Source: Bacteroidales bacterium UBA1219
GTDB taxonomy: Bacteria > Bacteroidota > Bacteroidia > Bacteroidales > P3
DNA: 25,110 bases
Direction of reading: 5' to 3'
Assembly: GCA_002309295.1 (NCBI GenBank)
Contig: DBXF01000043.1
Span: 31,130-56,239, forward strand
The translations under genes and the position numbers were made by a program. Of this stretch, positions 15,104 to 24,460 are shown one piece after another. Position 1 is the stretch's first letter. Each line of letters opens with the position of its first letter. The notes under the pieces are model-generated. The model did not search any database. It was not told the DNA's origin and was given only the letters and a program-made list of their open reading frames with translations.

Positions 15104-17026
15104 TTATTTTATGATTTCGAACATGGTGCGACGGTTGTTGGCACGTCCCTGCTCGGTGTCGTTGGTGTCGATAGGACGAGTCTTGCCATAGCCCACGGAG
15201 CGCAGGCGCTGCTGGTCGACTCCTTTTTCCACAAGGTAATCCATAACGGCTTTGGCACGATTTTCGGAGAGTTTCTGGTTCATGGCATCGGAACCCACAT
15301 TGTCGGTATGGCCGCTTATTTCTATGCGTATCTGTGGATTTTTAACCATAAACTGCACCAGTTTAGTGAGCTCGGCCACCGATTCGTTTTTCAGCTCGGC
15401 ACTACCCGTCTCAAAAAATATGTTCTTCAAAACAATACTCTCGCCCACCTCTATCGGCTTAAGCGGGATGTTAACCAAGAAAGGCTTGTCGGGGGTGCCG
15501 TTCTGCAACTCTATGTTGTCGGAATAGAAAAGATATTTGGACTTCGAAACGTTGAGCGCGTACGTCCTGTTCACCGGAAGGCTTATTATAAACGAGCCGT
15601 TTACTGGGTCCGAGGATGTGGAGGCTATCTCGTTGCCCGTGGCCACATCTATTATTTTTACCTGAGCAGACAACTTGGCGTTTGTTTTTTGGTCGAAAAC
15701 CACGCCTTTCATATAGGTAACTGCCAGGGGCTGAGCCTCTTTGTAAAGTTCGAACTGATACAAGTCCAGACTGCCGTAACCGCCTTCCCTGTCGGAAGTG
15801 AAAATGGCGGTGGTGCCCGAGGGACTCACAATAAGACTTGCGTCCTCGCCTTTGGTGTTGATGGGATAACCGATGTTCACCGGCTTACTCCATGTAGTGT
15901 CGTTGATTTTGCGCGAGTAGAAAATGTCCATGTCACCCATCCCCACATGTCCGTTGGAAGCGAAATAGAGTGTCTGGTCGTCGTAATGTATAAATGGGCA
16001 TTTTTCGTCGCCCGGGGTGTTGATGCTGTCGCCGAGGTTTACGGGTTTCGACCAACGGCCGTTGTCCATTAGCACTGTTTTCCATATATCGTTGCCGCCC
16101 TTTCCGCCCGGACGGTTGGAGGCGAAATACAATGTACGTCCGTCGATGGAGAACGACGGTTGTGTCTCCCATCCTCCTGTGTTCACCGGACTGCCCAGAT
16201 TACGCGGCACCGACCATTTGTCGCCGGTACGTGCGCAGAGATAGAGGTCGCAGCTGCCTGCCCCGCCCTTGCGTTCGCAAGCCGTGAAAAACATCACACG
16301 TCCGTCCTGCGACACACACTCGGCCCCTTCGTTGCCGTCGGAGTTGAGCGGCGAAGGCATACGCTGGGCCGGAGTCCAAACGCCATTCTCCTTTGTGGAT
16401 ATGTACAAATCCTCCTCGTTGCCTGCGGGCTGGGCATCACGCGCCCACACCTTGCGGGTGAAGACGAGGGTTTGCTCGTCGGCGGTAAGCGACGGCAGGT
16501 ATTCCTGATATTTGCTGTTCACGGCAGCACCCATATTCTTTGGTGCAAAAGGCACGGGGTTGGCCATGGCCTTGCGGCGGAAGGCAATCTGTTCAAGGTT
16601 GAACTTAGCCGACTCTATGCCTTGCTTGTTCTGTTTTTCGTATTGCAGATATTTGTTGTAGCAAGTCTCGGCACGCTGGTAGTTGTCCTTTTCCATGTAG
16701 ATGTCGGCAATACGGAGCCAAACAACGGGGTAGAAACTCTCGTTTATCTGTACGGCTTTCTCGTAGTTTTCGAGGGCGCGTGCCGTGTCTTTCGAGTCGA
16801 AATAAAAATCGCCCAAAGTGAGAGGCACTTCTATAAAATTGGGTTCTATTTTCAGCACTTTCTCCAATTCGAGTATGCCTTGACTGAACTTGCCGCTGTA
16901 AAGCACGTTCATGGCTTTTTCGAACTGGGCAATGGCTTTTTTGTTGTTGGAATAATATTTGTTCTGGGCGATTCCGAATGTTGCGCAGCACAACGCTATC
17001 GCAAAAAACAAGAGGTATTTTTTCAT
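15104..17026 (-). CDS. PorE-like OmpA-family protein (TPR, PD40 propeller, CRD, OmpA C-domain)
   Basis: A 640-residue product. It has a signal peptide (1-20, cut at GIA-Q), TPR repeats (about 30-150), a PD40/WD40-like propeller (about 170-425, with repeats such as LYFASNRPGGKGGNDIW), a carboxypeptidase-regulatory-like domain (about 438-520) and an OmpA-type peptidoglycan-binding domain (about 530-640). The binding residues Asp575 and Arg590 are present (GHTDNVGSDAMNQKLSENR), and it ends NNRRTMFEIIK. This order is that of PorE, which ties the T9SS PorP/PorK/PorN machinery to peptidoglycan in Porphyromonas. Bacteroidota carry several paralogues, so PorE itself is not proven. It lies 47 nt after an alpha/beta hydrolase gene and is probably in the same operon. 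Confidence 0.88.
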   Translation of the reverse strand: MKKYLLFFAIALCCATFGIAQNKYYSNNKKAIAQFEKAMNVLYSGKFSQGILELEKVLKIEPNFIEVPLTLGDFYFDSKDTARALENYEKAVQINESFYPVVWLRIADIYMEKDNYQRAETCYNKYLQYEKQNKQGIESAKFNLEQIAFRRKAMANPVPFAPKNMGAAVNSKYQEYLPSLTADEQTLVFTRKVWARDAQPAGNEEDLYISTKENGVWTPAQRMPSPLNSDGNEGAECVSQDGRVMFFTACERKGGAGSCDLYLCARTGDKWSVPRNLGSPVNTGGWETQPSFSIDGRTLYFASNRPGGKGGNDIWKTVLMDNGRWSKPVNLGDSINTPGDEKCPFIHYDDQTLYFASNGHVGMGDMDIFYSRKINDTTWSKPVNIGYPINTKGEDASLIVSPSGTTAIFTSDREGGYGSLDLYQFELYKEAQPLAVTYMKGVVFDQKTNAKLSAQVKIIDVATGNEIASTSSDPVNGSFIISLPVNRTYALNVSKSKYLFYSDNIELQNGTPDKPFLVNIPLKPIEVGESIVLKNIFFETGSAELKNESVAELTKLVQFMVKNPQIRIEISGHTDNVGSDAMNQKLSENRAKAVMDYLVEKGVDQQRLRSVGYGKTRPIDTNDTEQGRANNRRTMFEIIK

Positions 17027-17073
17027 AAAATATTATGATTTAAGGGTTTGTACGGAACTTCGGTGAAGGGATA

Positions 17074-17877
17074 CTACAAATAGCAGCTGTACACGAAGTT
17101 CTTGATGCGCGGTTTTACAAAGTCGCGTTCTTCGATGAAAGAGAGATGCCCCACTTTGTCGAGGAGCATTATTTCGGAATACGATGGCAGCGTGGCCTGC
17201 GCCACAGCCATTTCTATGGGGATACGCGGGTCGTTTTTGCCGTAGATGAAAAGCACAGGCATGTCGGCGTTTTCGAGCACGGTGAGTCTGTCGGGGCGGT
17301 CGGCCATGCCACGCTGTGCAGCCTCTATGCTTTCGAGCGATGTTTCTATGGATATGTCGCCCACCTCCTTTATCTCGCTGTGCAGGGTGTTGCGTTTGCT
17401 CTCGTCGAAAAGTCCTGTAACGAAATCGAGTATGAAGCCGGGACGGTTTATCTTTGCAACGTCTATAGTTTCCAGACGACGCTTCACCACTTCGTTGTTG
17501 TCGGCCATGGCCTGCGAGTGGAGAAGTCCGAAACCACGCAGCATATAGGGATATTTCTCTGCAAAAGCGAGGGTTACGTATCCGCCCATCGAATGTCCGA
17601 GCATAACGCATTGCTCCACTTTGGCGGTGTCGAGCACAACTTTCACCACATCGGCCATAAAATCCATGGTGTGCACACTGTCGAAGTTGTCCGTCCTGCC
17701 GTGTCCGGGCAAATCGATGGCAATCACACGCATATCACGCATATAGGAATACACGTAGGTGGACCAAATCTCCAAACTGTTCAAAAAACCATGAAGCAGT
17801 ACCAGCACTTTGTCGCCCTGTCCCTCGTCCTGATAATGTATCTGTTTGCCGTTTAAAGAAATAGTTTTGTATATCAT
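17074..17877 (-). CDS. Alpha/beta-fold hydrolase
   Basis: A 267-residue cytoplasmic serine hydrolase with the full set of residues: oxyanion-hole HG in VLLHGFLNS (29-30), DLPGHGRTD, nucleophile Ser96 in LGHSMGG, Asp216 in IYGKNDPRIP and His244 in VGHLSFIEE. A helical cap lies between about 120 and 200. The type is that of general carboxylesterase/lactonase-like family members; the substrate is unknown. The ATG at 17877 follows a palindrome and a -7-like site. It is probably the first gene of the operon with the PorE-like protein, though the link between the two is not clear. It is only distantly related to the hydrolase at 5997, which has AHSYG in place of GHSMG. Confidence 0.9.
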   Translation of the reverse strand: MIYKTISLNGKQIHYQDEGQGDKVLVLLHGFLNSLEIWSTYVYSYMRDMRVIAIDLPGHGRTDNFDSVHTMDFMADVVKVVLDTAKVEQCVMLGHSMGGYVTLAFAEKYPYMLRGFGLLHSQAMADNNEVVKRRLETIDVAKINRPGFILDFVTGLFDESKRNTLHSEIKEVGDISIETSLESIEAAQRGMADRPDRLTVLENADMPVLFIYGKNDPRIPIEMAVAQATLPSYSEIMLLDKVGHLSFIEERDFVKPRIKNFVYSCYL

Positions 17878-17912
17878 AATTATATATATTTCTGATTATA
17901 AACAAGTTGAGC

Positions 17913-17934
17913 GGCGCAAAACAAGTTTTGTGCC
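17913..17934. repeat. Near-perfect 22-bp palindrome in the leader of the hydrolase/PorE-like operon
   Basis: GGCGCAAAAC and GTTTTGTGCC are complementary over 10 bp (one G-T pair) with only AA between them. It has no T-run, so it is not a standard terminator. It lies 36 nt upstream of the ATG at 17877 and just downstream of the -7-like site at 17950-17957, a position that suits an operator or a leader hairpin. Confidence 0.6.
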
Positions 17935-17949
17935 AATTCTTTACAATGG

Positions 17950-17957
17950 CAAAAATA
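17950..17957 (-). promoter_or_regulatory. Candidate -7 box of the hydrolase/PorE-like operon
   Basis: The minus strand reads TATTTTTGCC, fitting TAnnTTTG plus C. The -33 region has only TTTC at 20 nt. Transcription would start about 65 nt upstream of the ATG and would place the 22-bp palindrome at the start of the leader. Confidence 0.45.
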
Positions 17958-18033
17958 CATTAAATAATAGTATGAAAAAAGTTATTCGGAAAAAGAAATT
18001 CCCAACACATTGTTAATAAGTGAGATAGGCATT

Positions 18034-20805
18034 CTATTCCGTAAAGAACACTATCTCCACCGATTTTACCGATGTGTTTTTCTTGTAATTGACATTGCCG
18101 TAGCCCGAAGCCACTACTCTGTTCGGGTTAATATGCTGCTCCACAAGGGCTTTCTTTATTGCCTCGCTACGTTTAAGCGAAAGCTCGTAGGCCTGTTCGG
18201 CGTTGGAGCCCGATACATTGCTTATCACTTCCACCTTCAGGTTGGGATTGGCTTTCAGAGTAGCGACGATATGGCGTATCTCGAAATCGGATATGGGCTG
18301 CATACGTGCCGTTCCTTTGTCGAACAAGATTGTGGGGAGCGGTATGCGGGTGTTGTTGGCCAAGCATGCGTTCATTTCGAAAGCCTGGGGCTCAACATTT
18401 GTCTCGTCGCCGCCAATTTTCAAGAGCGGGATAAAATATCCTTTGGTAGAACAACGTATTATGTATTCTTTTTGTGCAAAAATGTCGAATTTGTAAAGGG
18501 TTGTTGTATCCGTCATGCGGTAGCGGTGCAGTTCCGCATCGGCCTGAATATCAACCACCGACAACTGAAAATCGGACAAATTCCGTATTCTGCGACAGTT
18601 TACGATTGCCGTGCGGAAATAATTGCCTTTTTTATGTTTTGCTTTGCAACTGTAAACGGCATATCGCTGCAGGTCGGGGGCGTTGGATGTGTAATACAGC
18701 GTCTCCTCGTCGGGCGAAAGAGACACGGTGAGTTCCGAGAAACTTGTGTTGGCAATTTTCCCGATGTTGACGGGTGTGCTCCATTCTGTCCACGACGAGG
18801 GGTTGGTGCGTGTGGTCATATATATGTCGTAGAAACCCATACCGCCTGTGCGGTCGGAAGTGAAATACATTGTGGTGAGATCCTTGCTGAGCACGGGGGA
18901 GCGTTCGCTGAAAGGCGTGTTCACTACGGGACCGAGATTGACAGGCTTGCCCCAGCCACTACCGACACGGGGGATGTAATATATGTCGGAGGCCAAAGCG
19001 GTGTCGCCGTGGAAAAGGCTTCCCGACTTGTTTACATTGTAGCCGCCCGGACGGTCCGAAACAAACAATATTCCCATGCCGTCGGGGGTGAAGGTGGCGT
19101 CGCCCTCGTAGTACAGCATCATGTTAAGACCTTCGGCCTCAAGGTCTTTCACTTTCCAAACTCCACCCACCTTTATTGCCGAAAAGATGTCCCCATCTAA
19201 GCCTACGAGCATTGTTTTTTCGTCGGTGGAAAGGCCGAAAATCGTAGCGGCTCCATTGTTGGTGGTGTCGAACATCACATCCGTTTCTACGGTTTTCTGA
19301 TTTTTCCGTGCACCCACAAGTTTAGCACGTGTGCTTAGGTTGGTGTGTTTGTTTACAATAATCTGACCCGAGGTCGTCATTTGTGGGTGCGAAAGATTAT
19401 AGCGGTCGGCATAAAGCGGCGTTGCGTCTCTTCTCACACTCTCCGAAAGCAATCCCTTCAGTTCCAGATATAGGTCGTTCTGTTTGTTTTCGAAACAGAT
19501 TTCGTTCTTCTCCATGCAAGCCAATGCTCCCTTCCAGTTGTTCTTGGCGGTGTACGGCTGCAGCATCCTTTGTAGTATCACAAAATTGATGCCCTTGCCC
19601 ATGTATTTCTTCAGCCAATCGGCGCATTTAGGCACATCGGCTTCGGTAAATGGCCGTAAGAAAGGTAATTTGTCTATCTCCTCGGCTGTTTGTTTATCCT
19701 CATTTATGAGAAATTTGAGGGGGAAGTCGGGATTTTTCTTTTCAAAAATTAGAATCGGTGCTAGGTTGCCCTCGCCGGCGAAACGCAGATAATATGCTTT
19801 GTACACGTCGTTGTAGCGTTCGTCGTTCTCAAATTCGTTAAGGTAAATGTGCAGGGCTTCGCCGTTGTTGCGGTCCAAAATCATTGCCACCAGCGAATCC
19901 CTTGCCTGCTCGCTTACAGAAAGCTCGGAATATTTCTGAGCGAAATCGGCGTACTGACGCGGAGTGGAGAGTGTATAAAACTCGTGTACCACAAGGGTGT
20001 CGAGGGCCGAAAGTATCTCGTCGTACTTGTCGCTCGACGGGTAACGGCGCAAAAAACGCATATATTCCTCGATGGTATTGGCCTCCAAGGCAGTGCGGTA
20101 GTTTATCTCGCTTTTACGCTCGTCGGCCAGCTTCTTTATCTCGGGGTATTCGTATTCAGCCACAATCTCGTCCACATTGCGTTCGGTGGTGGCGGCGTTT
20201 ATCCTTTGTCTGAGCAGATTTTTAAGGTTTTCCACTATCGTGGAACGGTTGTAGGTGTTGGTCTCGTCGTCGAGGTATTCTTTGTAGGCTTTCTCGTTGT
20301 TAAGCTCTATGGCTTTGTTGTAGGAGTGTATGCTTTTCTGCTGTGCCACCTCCTTGGCAATCACTTTGTCGTCGGCGAAAGCGTGCAGGAAAGCCTCGGC
20401 TTCGTCGGGTTGCACGCCGTTTTTAACGTATTTGCGGGCCTCGTCGATTATCATCTGGCGGCGCTGACGCAGTCCTACGATGGTGAAACCCTTCTTTATC
20501 AGCTTGTTAACGTCGCGGTAGCGGTCCTTATTGCCTATCAGCGCCCTGTAGCGTGTCTCCGAAATCTGCACGTAATCCATGGCCAACGGCAGGTTGCGCA
20601 TTGGGTTGTCGGGCTCGGAATAGAAATAGGCGAGGGCGGCGATGTTCGACACATCTTCGGGAGAACGCAGGTAGTTGTCGTGTAATTTGGCATACTGCTT
20701 GCGATAATGCTCAAAACGGCTGCTGTCGGTCTGGGCCGATACCCTGAACGACAAAGCAAACAGGGCTACTATCGAAAAAGCTATGAAAGTACGGGAGAAG
20801 TTCAT
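18034..20805 (-). CDS. Large OmpA-like/PD40 envelope protein with altered peptidoglycan-binding site
   Basis: A 923-residue product. It has a signal peptide (1-24, RVSA-Q), a long helical region (about 30-520) with TPR-like and tetrad-type repeats, a PD40 propeller part (about 530-720, with FVSDRPGGYNVN and YFTSDRTGGMGFYDIY) and a C-terminal OmpA-like domain (about 818-923). In this last domain the usual GHTDxxG is replaced by ISNVSG: the peptidoglycan-binding Asp corresponds to Asn863, while Arg879 (LSLKRSEAI) is kept. The usual C-terminal NRR motif is also lost. Binding to peptidoglycan may therefore be weak or absent. It is probably periplasmic or outer-membrane associated. It follows the PsbP/DcrB-like gene by 27 nt. 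It is a paralogue in type of the PorE-like protein at 15104. Confidence 0.83.
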   Translation of the reverse strand: MNFSRTFIAFSIVALFALSFRVSAQTDSSRFEHYRKQYAKLHDNYLRSPEDVSNIAALAYFYSEPDNPMRNLPLAMDYVQISETRYRALIGNKDRYRDVNKLIKKGFTIVGLRQRRQMIIDEARKYVKNGVQPDEAEAFLHAFADDKVIAKEVAQQKSIHSYNKAIELNNEKAYKEYLDDETNTYNRSTIVENLKNLLRQRINAATTERNVDEIVAEYEYPEIKKLADERKSEINYRTALEANTIEEYMRFLRRYPSSDKYDEILSALDTLVVHEFYTLSTPRQYADFAQKYSELSVSEQARDSLVAMILDRNNGEALHIYLNEFENDERYNDVYKAYYLRFAGEGNLAPILIFEKKNPDFPLKFLINEDKQTAEEIDKLPFLRPFTEADVPKCADWLKKYMGKGINFVILQRMLQPYTAKNNWKGALACMEKNEICFENKQNDLYLELKGLLSESVRRDATPLYADRYNLSHPQMTTSGQIIVNKHTNLSTRAKLVGARKNQKTVETDVMFDTTNNGAATIFGLSTDEKTMLVGLDGDIFSAIKVGGVWKVKDLEAEGLNMMLYYEGDATFTPDGMGILFVSDRPGGYNVNKSGSLFHGDTALASDIYYIPRVGSGWGKPVNLGPVVNTPFSERSPVLSKDLTTMYFTSDRTGGMGFYDIYMTTRTNPSSWTEWSTPVNIGKIANTSFSELTVSLSPDEETLYYTSNAPDLQRYAVYSCKAKHKKGNYFRTAIVNCRRIRNLSDFQLSVVDIQADAELHRYRMTDTTTLYKFDIFAQKEYIIRCSTKGYFIPLLKIGGDETNVEPQAFEMNACLANNTRIPLPTILFDKGTARMQPISDFEIRHIVATLKANPNLKVEVISNVSGSNAEQAYELSLKRSEAIKKALVEQHINPNRVVASGYGNVNYKKNTSVKSVEIVFFTE

Positions 20806-20832
20806 TTTCGAACCGGTGAAATGATAGATGGG

Positions 20833-21375
20833 TTAGTTCAAGGTTATGGTTTTCATTATCTGCTCAAACTCGGATTGCTTTTGCGCAAAGGACTCTTCCG
20901 TTGTCTCCAAACGGAATTCCACCAAAGTGGATTTATGCACAAAATAAAGCATATAGAACTTGCTGCGCATTGTATCGTTTTCGCCCTTGTACAAACCGAT
21001 ATAGCCTATGGCGTCCTTGTTAGGCAGGAAGGGCGACGACGAAAACTCATCGACAATGATGAAAGGCTGCTGCATAAAACGGTTCATGGCAAAATCGTAG
21101 GAATTGTCCTTGCCTATGTCGTTTTTTACATAGATGCGTAAAAAAGGCAATGTGGTGTCGTTGTTCTTGGAAACAACGGGGACGCTCGAATAAAGATACA
21201 CATGCGTCTTGGAATCCACATTTATAGTTTCGAGGTATTTCCATTTGCCCTCGGGAAGGGTGAATTGGAAATGTGAGTTGGGCAGGGTTATCTGTGCGAA
21301 TAAGGGCGCACCAACTCCAATAACGATGGCCACTGCCAAGGCCAATATATGTATTTTATTATGTAATTTGTTCAT
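20833..21375 (-). CDS. Exported PsbP/DcrB-like protein
   Basis: A 180-residue product from the ATG at 21375. It has a signal peptide cut at PLFA-Q, followed by about 150 residues of alpha/beta pattern (NSHFQFTLPEGKWKY at the start, EQIMKTITLN at the end) that resembles the PsbP/DcrB (DUF1795) fold: a strand of the form F.F..P..W, then central strands IGYIGLYKG, YMLYFVHKS and LVEFRLETT. No lipobox. The resemblance is by pattern only. Upstream non-ATG or ATG starts at up to 21420 would only add residues before a good signal peptide, so I chose 21375. First gene of an operon with the large OmpA-like protein, so it may be a small periplasmic partner of it. Confidence 0.72.
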   Translation of the reverse strand: MNKLHNKIHILALAVAIVIGVGAPLFAQITLPNSHFQFTLPEGKWKYLETINVDSKTHVYLYSSVPVVSKNNDTTLPFLRIYVKNDIGKDNSYDFAMNRFMQQPFIIVDEFSSSPFLPNKDAIGYIGLYKGENDTMRSKFYMLYFVHKSTLVEFRLETTEESFAQKQSEFEQIMKTITLN

Positions 21376-21417
21376 TTTCAATATTTTAATCTCTTTACAA
21401 AGATGTATTATAATTTG

Positions 21418-21449
21418 CAAATTTACGTTTTTTTTTACAAAAAAACAAG
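21418..21449 (-). promoter_or_regulatory. Candidate promoter of the PsbP-like/OmpA-like operon
   Basis: The minus strand has TAAATTTGCA (-7 box at 21425-21418) with CTTG (3 of 4) 20 nt upstream at 21449-21446. It overlaps the terminator of the preceding operon (21438-21472). Confidence 0.5.
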
Positions 21450-21472
21450 TGCCAACAATAATATGACACTTG
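21438..21472 (-). terminator. Rho-independent terminator of the CUB/PKD cargo operon
   Basis: On the minus strand a 9-bp stem (CAAGTGTCA with TGGCACTTG, one G-T pair) with a 9-nt loop is followed by seven T. It lies 27 nt after the stop at 21499. Confidence 0.82.
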
Positions 21473-21498
21473 CTTTATGTTATTATTACGTTTGCGAA

Positions 21499-24441
21499 CT
21501 AACGAAGCACCTGTATCGCGCCGCTACGCTGGACATCGCCGTTGTGACCTTTTCCTATGAAATGATAGAAATATGTGCCGGTCGGCAAATCCGAGGGATC
21601 CCAAAATTCGCTCGGGTCGGAGATGTTCTTCTTGAAATACACGCGCTTGCCCATTGCGTCGTAGATAGAGAGCTCGAAGGTGGGGAATCCGCCGCCGTCG
21701 ATAAGGTTCTTTATCTCGAACACATCGTTAACGCCGTCGCCATTGGGGGTTACCGCATTGGGGAACTGCAAAAAGTCGTTCACTATCTGTATCTGATGCT
21801 CCACGGTGTCGCGGCATTCCACAATATTGCCTGTGGGACTTGTGTTGTTGGCGAAAGCAATGAGTTTCACATTATACAAACCGGGCAGTTCGTCGATATC
21901 GCCCTCCCAAGTGTAGAATGTGTCTTTGGCGGCGAGGGTGGTTACCGTTACCTCCTCGTTTTTGTCGTACTGTATCTCCCACAGGTAGTGGTTGTCGGGA
22001 AGGTCGGGAGTGGTTCTGTTCTTAAGATTCACCGTGGGGGCCTGCACTTGCGGGAAAGCGGGGTTCCAACCGAACTCTGCATCGGGTTTGTCGAACACAC
22101 GTACCAGGCCGGGGTAAATCAGGGAGTCCTGACATCCATTGTCGGTGATAGCGTAGAGTCTGAAACGGTATTCGCCGGCGGAATACACGTGCTGCGGCGA
22201 GTGTTCGGTGGAGATGATGCCGTCGCCGAACTCCCAGCGGTAGTGAGTGGCGTTCATACTTGTGTTGTTCACATTAAGCAGGAAGGGGGCGCAGCCTTCG
22301 ATGGGATACACATTGGTTTCGAAGTTGGCCGTGGGTTGCGGCGACACTTCGATGACCACGGTGTCGCGGGTACGGCAGTAGATGCCTTCGTCGTGGTTGG
22401 TAACCTCCACCTCGTAGGTAGTGGTATGTCCAGTGAAAGCCGGTGTTATTATCACTTGTGTGGTGTCGAAGGTGGGTTCCCACATAAAGGAGTAGGTCGG
22501 GAAATGCGAATGAGCGTCGCCAGCGTCGAGGCGCACCTGCTCCACATCGCAGATACTGCGGTCGGGACCGAGGTTAGGACGAGGCGTCCACACAGTAACG
22601 ATATTGGTGTTGGTGTCCCACACACATCCGAACTCGTCAACTATACGTATGCCTATGGGGAAATCGCCTGCTGTGTCGGGAGTGCTGATACGAGCCTGGG
22701 CATCCGAAAGCAGTTCCATCCTTACGCCTTGGCTCGGTGTCCAGATAATGGTGTCGATACCTACTTGGTACTCGCAGTCGGAAATCTGTATGTTGCACAG
22801 ATCCATGCTCCAGCTATACACCCAGCCGTTGTCGCTGCCCCACTGGTCGCAAATCTCGATGGCCCATTGTCCGTTGAGGGGACATCCAACCAATGTCGAG
22901 AAGTCGTCGGTAGGCACATAGTATCCTGATTTGTTGTCGTGGTCGCTGGAGTCGGTGGTGATGAATGTCTGTATTCCTGCAACGCCGCTAGTGCTAATAA
23001 AACCGGTAGGCATTGTGTTGAAATTGTGTGTTACCTGAACATTAGGTCCGTTGTTTACGCAGCCGCGGCTGTTGTCGTAGTCGCTGTTGAGCGACCAGCA
23101 GTAGTTCCAACCCACACCGTAGGGATTATATATAGAGTCGCACACATGATTTGTGGGGTCCCATGTATGGTGGTTGTTGCCGCCGTAGGGCAATCCCATA
23201 AATTTGCTACCGCCGCCGCCACAGTTACCCGAAGGCTGAGCCTTGAGCATGGCCTGGTTACCGTTGGGACATACGATGGCTATACTTATGTCGCCCATAT
23301 ATTCGTGCTCCATATTAACACAGATGGAACAGATGTCCTCCTTCGATTCCAGCTTTTTGCCCGAGGGAAATTGGTTGAAAGTAACTGGGGCACGATAGCA
23401 GTTGCCTAACTGCGGACAGTTAGGACCGTCGGGGATAAAGGTACGCACCCAGTTGGTGGCCGTGGCCTCGTTTTTGAACTCGATTTTCGAGATATTGATG
23501 GTGGAGTTAACGCTGTAGCCCACATCTATCGGCAAAGAAATGTTGTTACAGATGGTTTGCAGCGGATAGATGGTTTTTATGGGGTTTTGCGCCACACGCA
23601 CACGCACCTGTTCGAGCTGTGTGGAAGGGCATTGCTTTTTATCGGTAATCATCAGGTTGACGGTGTAGCAACGCACCTCCGGGAAACGGAAGCCCGCCTC
23701 GGTGGCTCCTACTTGGTACAACGAGTCATCGGGGGTAAAGGACCATTGGAATTTGGTGGTGGCGTCATCGGCAGTGTAGTAGCCGAACTCTGTTCCATAA
23801 ACACCATGCGCCTTGAGCAGAATGCTGTCGCTTTTACAGATATCAATGGTTTTGTAGAAACTGGTGTCGACACCCGACTCGTTGGAATCCAAATCAAAAG
23901 TCATTTTGGTTCGCAGCGGTATGTTTCGTCCGTCAACCACTTTATAATATGTGTCTTCGATAACGGGATAGCTGTTCTCGCAAGGGAATCCGCAGATAAC
24001 GTTTATCTCGAAGCCGTCGCCTCTGTTATTGTCGTCGTTGGTTTTGAAACGTACTGTAAGACAGCCCGATGTGTTGTTTGTGGTAGGATACACTCGTTTG
24101 TTGAGCATGGAATTGGAGTTGTTGGCTTTTATCAGAAGCCTGTCGGAGGTGGAGGGACCGTCATAGACGAAAATGGTGTCGCTCGGGTCAACATCGAAAT
24201 TAAAGAAGGTAAAACCCATACGATGGGAGCTAGAATTACATGTGCCACAGAAAGTTATGCTAAAGTCTTTGCTTGAGGTATAAGGGTCGTCCATGCCACC
24301 GTCGTCGTAGAGGAAAGCACCCTCACTGGTGATGTTGATGGTCTGCCCGCTGGTAGATGCGTTGAGCCTGTATGTGGGCGCCTGAGCCCAGGCCACACAC
24401 GCCATCAGGAGCATTACTATGAATAATATTTTTTTCTGCAT
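21499..24441 (-). CDS. Large secreted CUB / P-domain / PKD protein, T9SS type B cargo
   Basis: A 980-residue product. It has a signal peptide (1-19, AWA-Q), a CUB domain (about 27-150, with DIFVYDG-like SDTIFVYDGPS and DGFEINV), a proprotein-convertase P-domain-like region (about 370-550, HEYMGDISIAIVCPNG ... NGQWAIEICDQWGSDNG), a PKD domain (about 702-782, YRWEFGDGIISTEHSPQHVY), a second PKD-like domain (about 785-887) and a gliding-motility/CHU_C type B sorting domain (about 890-980, FPNAVTPNGDGVNDVFEI ... GTYFYH). It has many cysteines in the N-terminal half. It should be secreted through T9SS and stay at the surface; no catalytic domain is visible, so binding or adhesion is likely. It begins 19 nt after a small exported protein gene. 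Confidence 0.88.
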   Translation of the reverse strand: MQKKILFIVMLLMACVAWAQAPTYRLNASTSGQTINITSEGAFLYDDGGMDDPYTSSKDFSITFCGTCNSSSHRMGFTFFNFDVDPSDTIFVYDGPSTSDRLLIKANNSNSMLNKRVYPTTNNTSGCLTVRFKTNDDNNRGDGFEINVICGFPCENSYPVIEDTYYKVVDGRNIPLRTKMTFDLDSNESGVDTSFYKTIDICKSDSILLKAHGVYGTEFGYYTADDATTKFQWSFTPDDSLYQVGATEAGFRFPEVRCYTVNLMITDKKQCPSTQLEQVRVRVAQNPIKTIYPLQTICNNISLPIDVGYSVNSTINISKIEFKNEATATNWVRTFIPDGPNCPQLGNCYRAPVTFNQFPSGKKLESKEDICSICVNMEHEYMGDISIAIVCPNGNQAMLKAQPSGNCGGGGSKFMGLPYGGNNHHTWDPTNHVCDSIYNPYGVGWNYCWSLNSDYDNSRGCVNNGPNVQVTHNFNTMPTGFISTSGVAGIQTFITTDSSDHDNKSGYYVPTDDFSTLVGCPLNGQWAIEICDQWGSDNGWVYSWSMDLCNIQISDCEYQVGIDTIIWTPSQGVRMELLSDAQARISTPDTAGDFPIGIRIVDEFGCVWDTNTNIVTVWTPRPNLGPDRSICDVEQVRLDAGDAHSHFPTYSFMWEPTFDTTQVIITPAFTGHTTTYEVEVTNHDEGIYCRTRDTVVIEVSPQPTANFETNVYPIEGCAPFLLNVNNTSMNATHYRWEFGDGIISTEHSPQHVYSAGEYRFRLYAITDNGCQDSLIYPGLVRVFDKPDAEFGWNPAFPQVQAPTVNLKNRTTPDLPDNHYLWEIQYDKNEEVTVTTLAAKDTFYTWEGDIDELPGLYNVKLIAFANNTSPTGNIVECRDTVEHQIQIVNDFLQFPNAVTPNGDGVNDVFEIKNLIDGGGFPTFELSIYDAMGKRVYFKKNISDPSEFWDPSDLPTGTYFYHFIGKGHNGDVQRSGAIQVLR

Positions 24442-24460
24442 CGTTGTTTTCCCTTTCGTA

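Noticed and set aside
21403..22929. 508-residue open frame on the plus strand
   Set aside because: It lies antisense to the 980-residue CUB/PKD gene, whose domains are clear, and its translation shows no domain, signal or plausible composition.
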